Of a stretch of 10,921 nt of DNA, positions 5,320-10,921 are shown one piece after another. The stretch is from DATJSJ01 sp035504175 (GTDB lineage Bacteria; Pseudomonadota; Alphaproteobacteria; Acetobacterales; Acetobacteraceae): contig DATJSJ010000059.1 of NCBI GenBank assembly GCA_035504175.1, positions 1-10,921 of the forward strand, in the 5' to 3' direction. The notes beneath the pieces were generated by a model, which saw nothing but the letters and a program-made list of their open reading frames with translations, ran no database searches and was not told where the DNA came from. The translations under genes and the position numbers were made by a program. The number at the start of each line of letters is the position of its first letter. The stretch's first letter is position 1.

Positions 5320-6267
5320 TCAGTCGGGCGACAGGCTCCCGGTCGCGCTTCCCGAATGCGCCAGGGGATGCGTCTGACGATAGGCGCGCGGGTTCACTCC
5401 GTGGCGGCGCTGGAAGGCCTTGGCGAAGTAATTGGCGTCTTCGAAGCCGCAGCGGCGGGCGATCGCCTTCACCGGCGCCGGATCGGCGCGCAGCAGCCGC
5501 GCCGCCTCGTCGAGCCGCAGCTGCAGCAGGTAACGCGCCGGCGAGACGCCGACCCGGGCGGCGAACAGCCGGCTGAAATGGTAGCGGCTGTAGCCGGCGG
5601 CGCGTGCGAGTTGCGCGACGTCGAGCCGGGCCGAGGGATCGGCGTGGCAGAGCGAGACCGCGCGCTCCAGCCCGCCGGGCCGCGTCACGGTCGCGACCGG
5701 CGGATCCCAGGACAGCAGCGCATCGGCGAGCTGCATCGCCGCCTCATAGGCGGTCGCGGAGCAGGCGGCGGGTGAGCCGGTTTCCTGCCGCAGCAGCGAC
5801 AGGCAGAGCGCGGCGAGGCGCCCGGCACAGGGCGCCGGCAGCGCCGCGACCGGACCATGCGCTGCCATCACCTCGCGCCAGACCCGCAGCACTTCGCGGC
5901 CGGTGAGCAGCAGCCAGAAGAACTCCCAGCGTTCGCCGCGGCCGAGCCAGTAGCGGTTGTCGTGCGGGAAGCGCAGCAGCATCGCCTGGCCCGGCCGGAC
6001 CACGAAGCGGCGGGATTCGAAGCGCAGCCGCCCCTGCCCGGCGATCGTGTATTGCAGCAGGGCGAACGGCGCCTCGCCACGGCGCGTGCCGTGCCAGTCA
6101 TAGGTGCGGCCGGCGACGTTGTCGTAGCCGGCGCTCGCAACCATCGCATGCAGCCGATAGCGCTCGCGCGGGAAGGCGAGCGAGACCCGGTCGGGCCCGC
6201 GGGCGCGCAGCGCGGCGACGGCATCGCCGGGCGGATCGGGCGCGGACGGGTCCGGGGCGGGGCGCAT
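5320..6267 (-). CDS. AraC-family regulator of the adjacent sugar operon
   Basis: This 315-residue protein has an N-terminal sugar-sensing cupin-like domain (about 45-125, including LLQYTIAGQGRLRFESR and VVRPGQAMLLRFPHD). The C-terminal AraC/XylS DNA-binding domain carries two helix-turn-helix units: the first about 215-236 (LDVAQLARAAGYSRYHFSRLF), the second about 265-286 (VKAIARRCGFEDANYFAKAF). It closes with GVNPRAYR, the family end motif. I chose ATG 6267. The frame is open far upstream, but that extension is antisense to the GH4 and transport genes and unlike any protein domain. No good ribosome binding site precedes the ATG. The gene diverges from the GH4 operon with 222 bases between them, the classical arrangement of an AraC-type activator such as MelR with its sugar operon. 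It probably activates that operon when its sugar is bound. Confidence 0.92.
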   Translation of the reverse strand: MRPAPDPSAPDPPGDAVAALRARGPDRVSLAFPRERYRLHAMVASAGYDNVAGRTYDWHGTRRGEAPFALLQYTIAGQGRLRFESRRFVVRPGQAMLLRFPHDNRYWLGRGERWEFFWLLLTGREVLRVWREVMAAHGPVAALPAPCAGRLAALCLSLLRQETGSPAACSATAYEAAMQLADALLSWDPPVATVTRPGGLERAVSLCHADPSARLDVAQLARAAGYSRYHFSRLFAARVGVSPARYLLQLRLDEAARLLRADPAPVKAIARRCGFEDANYFAKAFQRRHGVNPRAYRQTHPLAHSGSATGSLSPD

Positions 6268-6274
6268 GGAAGCG

Positions 6275-6288
6275 CGTGCAATAGCACG
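6275..6288. promoter_or_regulatory. Small inverted repeat just upstream of the AraC-family start
   Basis: CGTGC (6275-6279), four bases AATA, then GCACG (6284-6288) form a perfect short inverted repeat 7 bases upstream of the start codon at 6267. It sits where the ribosome would bind, so it could be an autoregulatory site or a hairpin lowering translation. The arms are short and could be chance. Confidence 0.25.
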
Positions 6289-6379
6289 AAATTCCTGTTC
6301 CGCGGACCGGCCGCGGCGCCGTAAGCCTGCGTCCCGGATCGTCACGCCCGGGTCGGCCCGCGATGCGGCCGGCGGCGCG

Positions 6380-6472
6380 GTCGCCGTCGCTGATCGCGGC
6401 GACGACAGGTGATCGGCGCAATGAGGCGACCGGGGCCGTGCGCCCCGACGCAGCGCGGGGGCGATGCCCCCG
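6380..6472 (+). promoter_or_regulatory. Three consecutive stem-loops in the GH4 operon leader
   Basis: Three perfect inverted repeats lie in 93 bases. The first is GTCGCCG (6380-6386) with CGGCGAC (6397-6403). The second is CGGGGC (6431-6436) with GCCCCG (6442-6447). The third is CGGGGGC (6456-6462) with GCCCCCG (6466-6472) around a three-base GAT loop. The last ends 6 bases before the strong ribosome binding site AGGAGGA (6479-6485). They may stabilise the mRNA, act as an attenuator-like leader, or contain regulator sites. High GC makes some stems expected by chance. Confidence 0.4.
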
Positions 6473-6489
6473 GCCGTCAGGAGGACACG

Positions 6490-7962
6490 ATGAAGGTAGC
6501 GGTGATCGGTGCGGGCAGCGTCGGCTTCACCAGGAAACTCGTGCGCGACATCCTGCTCGTCCCCGAATTCGCCGACACCGAGTTCGCGCTGCACGACATC
6601 AACCCGGCCAATCTCGACATGGTGGCGCAGATCCTGCGGCGCGACATCGAGGGCAATGGTCTGCTGGCGCGGATTACGACCGCCGTCGAGCGGCGCCGTG
6701 CGCTGGAGGGTGCGCGCTACGTGATCTGCTGCGTGCGGATCGGCGGCCTCGAGGCGTTCCGCAGCGACATCGAGATCCCGCTGAAATACGGCGTCGACCA
6801 GTGTGTCGGCGATACGATCTGCGCCGGCGGCATCCTCTACGGCCAGCGCAGCATTCCGGCGATCCTGGAATTCTGCCGCGACATCAGGGCGGAGGCCGAG
6901 TCCGGCGCCTGGTTCCTGAACTACGCCAACCCGATGGCGATGAACACCTGGGCCGCGATCGAGCATGGCGGCATCGCCAATACGATCGGCCTGTGCCATG
7001 GCGTGCAGCATGGCTGGCACCAGATCGCCGAGGTGCTCGGCGCCGACGACGCGCGCGAGGTCGAGTACATCTGCGCCGGCATCAATCACCAGACCTGGTA
7101 TATCGACGTGCGGCTGCGCGGCCGGCGCATCGATGCCGAGGAACTGCTCGCGGCGTTCGAGCACCACCCGGAGATCAGCCGGCAGGAGAAGGTGCGGATC
7201 GACGTGCTGCGCCGCTTCGGCTGCTATTCGACCGAGAGCAACGGCCATCTCAGCGAGTACCTGCCGTGGTACCGCAAGCGGCCGGGCGAGATCAACCGCT
7301 GGATCGACCTGTCGAACTGGATCAACGGCGAGACCGGCGGCTACCTGCGCTATTGCACCGAGCAGCGCAACTGGTTCGAGACCGATTTCCCGCGCTGGCT
7401 CGCCGAGGCCGGGACGACGCTCGATCCGGCGCAGCGCACCGAGGAACACGCGAGCCACATCCTCGAGGGGCTGGAATCCGGGCGCGTCTATCGCGGCCAT
7501 TTCAACGTGCGCAATCGTGGGCTGATCACCAACCTGCCGCAGGATTGCATCGTCGAGACGCCGGGCTTCGTCGACCGGTTCGGGCTCAACATGGTGGCCG
7601 GGCTCAGCCTGCCGATGGGCTGCGCCGCGACCTGCACCGCCTCGGTCAACGTGCAGCGCATGGCGGTGCGGGCCGCGGTGACCGGCGATCTCGACCTGCT
7701 GCGCCTCGCCGTGCTGCACGACCCGCTGGTCGGTGCGGTCTGCAACCCGGACGAGGTGTGGCAGATGGTCGACGAGATGCTGGTGGCGCAGGCGGAATGG
7801 CTGCCGCAATACGCGCATGAAGTCGCGGGCGCGAAGCAGCGGCTGGCGCACGCGACGGTTCCGACCCGCGAATGGAGCGGTGCCGCGCGGCAGCAGGTGC
7901 GCAGCGTCGACGAATTGCGCGCCCGCGCGGCACGGCGGGAGGGCCAGAAACTGCCGGCCTGA
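6490..7962 (+). CDS. GH4 NAD/Mn-dependent alpha-glycosidase, MelA-like
   Basis: This is a 490-residue cytoplasmic glycoside hydrolase family 4 enzyme. GH4 enzymes cleave glycosides by an oxidation-elimination mechanism using NAD+ and usually Mn2+. The Rossmann NAD motif is at the N-terminus (VIGAGSVGFTRKLVRDI). NYANPMAMNTWA (144-155) closely resembles MelA alpha-galactosidase. By homology the metal ligands are Cys169 in GLCHGVQH and His200 in GINHQTW. STESNGHLSEYLPWY (247-261) is the typical GH4 segment. The start ATG 6490 is set by AGGAGGA 4 bases upstream; an in-frame ATG at 6409 has no such site. The active-site tetrad is CHGV, not the CHSV I associate with alpha-galactosidases. From memory CHGx forms are linked to alpha-glucuronidases and CHEV to alpha-galacturonidases, so substrate is open: alpha-galactoside or a uronic-acid sugar. 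It leads a likely operon with the sugar importer, which fits hydrolysis of an imported, unphosphorylated oligosaccharide. Confidence 0.92.
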   Translation: MKVAVIGAGSVGFTRKLVRDILLVPEFADTEFALHDINPANLDMVAQILRRDIEGNGLLARITTAVERRRALEGARYVICCVRIGGLEAFRSDIEIPLKYGVDQCVGDTICAGGILYGQRSIPAILEFCRDIRAEAESGAWFLNYANPMAMNTWAAIEHGGIANTIGLCHGVQHGWHQIAEVLGADDAREVEYICAGINHQTWYIDVRLRGRRIDAEELLAAFEHHPEISRQEKVRIDVLRRFGCYSTESNGHLSEYLPWYRKRPGEINRWIDLSNWINGETGGYLRYCTEQRNWFETDFPRWLAEAGTTLDPAQRTEEHASHILEGLESGRVYRGHFNVRNRGLITNLPQDCIVETPGFVDRFGLNMVAGLSLPMGCAATCTASVNVQRMAVRAAVTGDLDLLRLAVLHDPLVGAVCNPDEVWQMVDEMLVAQAEWLPQYAHEVAGAKQRLAHATVPTREWSGAARQQVRSVDELRARAARREGQKLPA

Positions 7963-8001
7963 CGGCGACGCCAGGCCGCACCGATTGCCGAAGCGTGACG
8001 A

Positions 8002-8021
8002 GGGCCGCTGCAAGATGGCCC
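8002..8021 (+). other. Small hairpin between GH4 and binding-protein genes
   Basis: GGGCC (8002-8006) and GGCCC (8017-8021) can pair around a 10-base loop in the 79-base gap. There is no T-run. Hairpins at this position before a binding-protein gene often adjust relative mRNA stability, but a 5-bp stem in GC-rich DNA is weak evidence. Confidence 0.2.
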
Positions 8022-8041
8022 GTGGGAAGGGAGGCGAGACG

Positions 8042-9325
8042 ATGCGATGGACGGCATTGCTGCGGACGTCGACATTGCCTGGCGCGCTGCTGGGCCTGTT
8101 CCTGCTGCTGTCGCCCGGATCGGGCCAGGCGCAGAGCAAGACGGTGGTGCATTTCTGGGTGGCGTGGGATCCGCAGCAGGCGGACGCGATCGCCGCGAAG
8201 AAGGAGATCGCCGCCTACGAACAGGCGCATCCCGACGTCACGATCGACGTGCAGAACATCACCTATGACGCGCTGCACGACAAGCTGATCACCGCGGTCG
8301 CGGGCGGCGAGGGACCGGACATCAGTTGGGGCCTGCCGGAATGGTTCGGCGAGCTCTACCGCATGGGCGCGCTGATGGATCTCTCCGGCTTCGAGCAGCA
8401 CTGGGCGGCGCGGCCGGAGATCTATCCGAACGTGCTGAAGGCGCTGACCATCCACGGCAAGCTGATGGCGCTGCCGCATTATCTCGGCATCCGGGCGCTG
8501 CTCTCGCATGCCGACATGCTGAAGGCTGCCGGCATCGCGGCGCCGCCGAAGAGCTGGGCCGAGCTGATCGCCGATTCCAAGGTGATCCACCAGAAGCTCG
8601 GCAAGCCCGGCTTCGGCATCGCCGGCACCGGCGTGCGCGCGCCGCAGGAACTGATCATGTACCTGGCGCAGAACGACCTCGCGGTCGCGCGCCCGACCAG
8701 GGACGGCAAGTACCGCAACACCTGGAACGACGACAAGGCGCAGCTCGCGCGCGCGGCGCAGGTCTTCGCCTTCTACCATGATCTGCAGGCGAGCGGCGCG
8801 ATCTCGCCGGACGCGAGCGGCTGGGGCTGGGAGGAGGAGGACACGGATTTCGCGCTCGGCCGCTACGCCATGGCAATCGACGGGCCGTGGATGGAGTCGC
8901 GCGAGGCGCAGAACCCGAAGGAAATGGCGGATGTCGAGATCACCGCGCCGCCGACCATCCGCACGCCGGCGACCTTCTTCGAGATCAACCCGTTCTACGT
9001 CTTCAAGGCGACCGCGCACCCCCAGGCCACGCTCGACTTCGCCGCCTTCCTGACCGGCCGGGAGTTCCAGCAGGCGGTGCATCCGCAGAACTCGCCGCGC
9101 ATGGACGTGCACAGCGACAACAAATGGGGCCGCGACTTCATGACGCTGGCCGCGAGCGGCGTCGTGTTCCCGCCGGTGCCGCTGGCTGGGATCACGCGCG
9201 ACATGGAGGACGCGATCGGTCGCGTGCTGCTGCGGCACGAGACGCCGCAATCGGTGGCACGCTGGCTCGGGCAGGCGATCAACCGCGACCTGCGCCAGTC
9301 GGGCGAGCTCGGCTCCGCCTCCTGA
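8042..9325 (+). CDS. ABC sugar transporter, periplasmic solute-binding protein (family 1)
   Basis: This 427-residue secreted protein should capture the sugar in the periplasm and deliver it to the two permeases encoded next. It has a classical signal peptide: Arg2 and Arg8, a hydrophobic core (LLGLFLLLS), and cleavage probably after Ala30 (SGQA, then QSK). There is no lipobox cysteine, so it is likely soluble. The mature part starts TVVHFWVAWDPQQADAI and has the MalE-like family features: a helix with YEQAHPDVTIDVQ, then ITAVAGGEGPDISWG, the hinge segment with ALPHYLGIRALLSHADMLKAAGI, and AMAIDGPWM followed by FYVFKATAHPQATLDFAAFL near the C-terminus. Aromatic residues in WGWEEED and DGPWM are plausible sugar contacts. 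The start at 8042 is supported by AAGGGAGG 7 bases upstream and by the signal peptide. It lies 79 bases after the GH4 stop and 25 bases before the first permease, consistent with one operon. Confidence 0.93.
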   Translation: MRWTALLRTSTLPGALLGLFLLLSPGSGQAQSKTVVHFWVAWDPQQADAIAAKKEIAAYEQAHPDVTIDVQNITYDALHDKLITAVAGGEGPDISWGLPEWFGELYRMGALMDLSGFEQHWAARPEIYPNVLKALTIHGKLMALPHYLGIRALLSHADMLKAAGIAAPPKSWAELIADSKVIHQKLGKPGFGIAGTGVRAPQELIMYLAQNDLAVARPTRDGKYRNTWNDDKAQLARAAQVFAFYHDLQASGAISPDASGWGWEEEDTDFALGRYAMAIDGPWMESREAQNPKEMADVEITAPPTIRTPATFFEINPFYVFKATAHPQATLDFAAFLTGREFQQAVHPQNSPRMDVHSDNKWGRDFMTLAASGVVFPPVPLAGITRDMEDAIGRVLLRHETPQSVARWLGQAINRDLRQSGELGSAS

Positions 9326-9350
9326 GCGCGATGCCGGTGTTGCGGCTGCG

Positions 9351-10331
9351 ATGCGCGGTGTGACGCGGCTGCCGGCGGCGGGCCTGCGCTGGCCCGCCGC
9401 CCTGGCCCGACGCGCGACGCCGCAGGCGCGACCGGCGCCGGTGCTGAGCCGGGCGGCGCAACGTCGCCGCGCGGCGTTGCTTTACGTCGCGCCGGCAGCG
9501 CTGTTCTTCCTGGTGTTGATCGCCTATCCGCTGCTGCGGGTGCTGTGGCTCAGCATCCGCAACGCCAACCTGGTCGACCCGAGCGTCGGCGGCTTCGCCG
9601 GCTGGGACAACTACGCGACCGTCCTCTCCGACGACGAGTTCCTCTCCTCGCTCTGGCACACGCTGCTCTGGACCACGCTCTCGGTCACCGGCGAATACCT
9701 GCTGGGGCTCGGCTCGGCGCTCGCCTTGGCGCAGCCGGTGCGCGGACGGGCGATCTTCCGCGGCATCATCATCATCCCCTGGGTGATCCCGATCGTGGTC
9801 GCCGGGCTCGACTGGACCTGGATGCTGTCGCCGGAATACGGCGTGCTGAACCTCTGGATGGTCAAGCTCGGCATCCTGACGCATCCGTTCTACTTCCTCG
9901 GCCGCATCGATTCCGCGCTGCTGACCGTAACCTTCGTCAACATCTGGCGCAGCTTCCCGTTCTACACGATCAGCCTGCTCGCCGCGCTGCAGGCGATCCC
10001 GACCGATCTGCACGAGGCGGCGGCGCTGGACGGCGCCGGCACGATCCGGCGCTGGCGCGTCATCACCATGCCGCACCTGAAGACCGTGTCGCTCATCCTG
10101 ATCCTGCTGCACGTGATCTGGACGGCGATCAATTTCGACTTCATCTGGGTGATGACGCAGGGCGGCCCGCTCGCCGCCTCGGAGACGCTGCCGATCCTGA
10201 TCTACCGCTACGCGATGCAGACCTTCGATGTCGGCGCCGCCTGCGCGCTGGCCAGCATGATGATGGGCGGGATGGCGACGCTGTTCTTCGTCTGGTACTA
10301 CGCGGCGCGCCGCCGCGCGGCGGTCGCCTGA
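9351..10331 (+). CDS. ABC sugar transporter permease, MalF/UgpA type
   Basis: This 326-residue inner-membrane protein forms half of the sugar translocation channel. Six membrane segments are visible at about 42-63, 101-127, 135-157, 188-215, 244-266 and 293-318. The cytoplasmic EAA loop, which docks the ATPase, is at 222-241 (EAAALDGAGTIRRWRVITMP) with its conserved Glu, Asp-Gly and Pro. The phrase MTQGGP after the fifth segment is typical of MalF/UgpA-like subunits. It has an Arg/Ala/Pro-rich N-terminal extension of about 40 residues before the first segment, and ATG 9351 lacks a clear ribosome binding site. The true start could be the GTG at 9441, which begins just before AAQRRRAALLYVAP. 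Order and 1-base spacing to the next gene indicate an operon with its partner permease. Confidence 0.93.
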   Translation: MRGVTRLPAAGLRWPAALARRATPQARPAPVLSRAAQRRRAALLYVAPAALFFLVLIAYPLLRVLWLSIRNANLVDPSVGGFAGWDNYATVLSDDEFLSSLWHTLLWTTLSVTGEYLLGLGSALALAQPVRGRAIFRGIIIIPWVIPIVVAGLDWTWMLSPEYGVLNLWMVKLGILTHPFYFLGRIDSALLTVTFVNIWRSFPFYTISLLAALQAIPTDLHEAAALDGAGTIRRWRVITMPHLKTVSLILILLHVIWTAINFDFIWVMTQGGPLAASETLPILIYRYAMQTFDVGAACALASMMMGGMATLFFVWYYAARRRAAVA

Positions 10332-10332
10332 C

Positions 10333-10921
10333 ATGGTCGAGGGTCGTCTCCGCCGCGTCACCTTCAGGACGCTGACCTACGCGGTACTGTTCGGCTTCGC
10401 CGTGTACTGCCTGTTCCCGTTCCTGTGGATGGTGGACACGGCGCTGAAGCCGCTGCACGAGGTGCTGACCAGCACGCCGACCTTCCTGATCCGGCATCCG
10501 ACGCTGGCGAATTTCGCGACCGTGCTGCTGCACTCCAACATCCCGGTGTATTTCCGCAACAGCCTGGTGGTCGGGCTCGCGACCACCGTGCTGACCCTGG
10601 TCGTCTCGACGTTCTGCGCCTACGCGCTGAGCCGCTGGCCGCATCTGCCGCCGGTGCGGACGGTGGGCGGGGCGCTGCTGGTGTCGCAGATGATCCCGGG
10701 CGTGCTGCTGCTGATCCCGCTCTACATCCTGATGCAGTCGCTGCACCTGCTCAGCACGTATGCGGCGCTGATCATCTGCTACTGCACCTTCGCCGTGCCG
10801 CTCTGCACCTTCATGCTGCGCGGCTTTTTCGACGCGGTGCCGGCGGAGCTGGAGGAGGCGTCCGAGCTCGACGGCTGCAGCCGGGTCGGGTTCATCCGCC
10901 GCGTGCTGCTGCCGCTGACCG
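10333..10921 (+). CDS. ABC sugar transporter permease, MalG/UgpE type (partial, runs off right edge)
   Basis: This is the second permease of the importer, with 196 residues visible. The ATG at 10333 follows the previous stop codon after one base (TGA-c-ATG), so the two are probably translated by coupling; no separate ribosome binding site is seen. The N-terminal segment (about 15-36, ending FPFLWMVDTALKP) with the motif L-F-P-F-x-W-M is typical of MalG/UgpE subunits. Further membrane segments lie at about 75-98, 110-134 and 141-163. The EAA loop is at 174-194 (EEASELDGCSRVGFIRRVLLP). The remaining C-terminal third is beyond the window, as presumably is the ATP-binding subunit gene. Confidence 0.93.
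   Translation, partial: MVEGRLRRVTFRTLTYAVLFGFAVYCLFPFLWMVDTALKPLHEVLTSTPTFLIRHPTLANFATVLLHSNIPVYFRNSLVVGLATTVLTLVVSTFCAYALSRWPHLPPVRTVGGALLVSQMIPGVLLLIPLYILMQSLHLLSTYAALIICYCTFAVPLCTFMLRGFFDAVPAELEEASELDGCSRVGFIRRVLLPLT

Noticed and set aside
6268..8139. Long minus-strand open frame continuing upstream of the AraC gene (939 codons in total)
   Set aside because: The upstream part is exactly antisense to GH4 and the binding-protein gene, has no recognisable domain, and is explained by high third-position GC removing stop codons.
7646..10361. Large minus-strand frames opposite the transporter genes (7646-9250 and 9279-10361)
   Set aside because: They are rich in Arg/His/Gln/Asp, low in hydrophobic residues and mirror clear plus-strand genes with known domains; they are antisense shadows.
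1..10921. CRISPR arrays, tRNA or rRNA genes
   Set aside because: No regularly spaced repeats, cloverleaf sequences or rRNA motifs were seen on either strand.

Overview
The window looks like chromosomal DNA of a GC-rich proteobacterium. An alphaproteobacterium of the Acetobacteraceae/Rhodospirillales kind is my best guess, from the very high third-position GC, the style of the regulators and sugar ABC transporter, and the short intergenic repeats. No ribosomal or taxonomic marker is present, so this is an inference. Because GC is so high, long antisense open frames run through nearly every real gene and were discarded.

Region 1 (about 1-2450) is an accessory island, much more AT-rich than the rest. 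It holds the 5' part of an unknown minus-strand gene cut by the window edge, an IS1595-family (ISXO2-like) transposase on the minus strand, a divergently transcribed small DUF6471 protein, and an overlapping membrane-anchored protein of unknown function whose gene is only about 40-45% GC by eye. The gap between the divergent transposase and DUF6471 genes carries a perfect 11-bp-arm palindrome and a self-complementary TTGCAA that could serve as the -35 element in both directions.

Region 2 (about 2450-5230) returns to about 70% GC or more. A 415-bp intergenic stretch contains one copy of a short repeat and a strongly structured leader with some resemblance to a cobalamin riboswitch. It is followed by an orphan tonB gene with a very long proline-rich spacer, a second copy of the repeat, and a TetR-family regulator with an unusual arginine/lysine/alanine-rich tail.

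Region 3 (about 5320-10921) is a carbohydrate-use locus. An AraC-family regulator (minus strand) diverges from an operon-like series on the plus strand: a GH4 NAD/Mn-dependent glycosidase (MelA-like, active-site motif CHGV), a secreted sugar-binding protein, an inner-membrane permease of the MalF/UgpA type, and a second permease of the MalG/UgpE type that runs off the right edge. The likely logic is that the binding protein and permeases import an alpha-linked oligosaccharide (alpha-galactoside or uronide), the cytoplasmic GH4 enzyme hydrolyses it, and the AraC protein senses the sugar and drives the operon. The ATPase subunit is not in the window. The GH4 leader contains three GC-rich stem-loops, the last ending just before the ribosome binding site.

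The best candidates for something undescribed are the divergent IS1595/DUF6471 unit with its palindrome and adjacent membrane protein, the structured tonB leader, and the GH4 leader hairpins. None can be proven from sequence reading alone.
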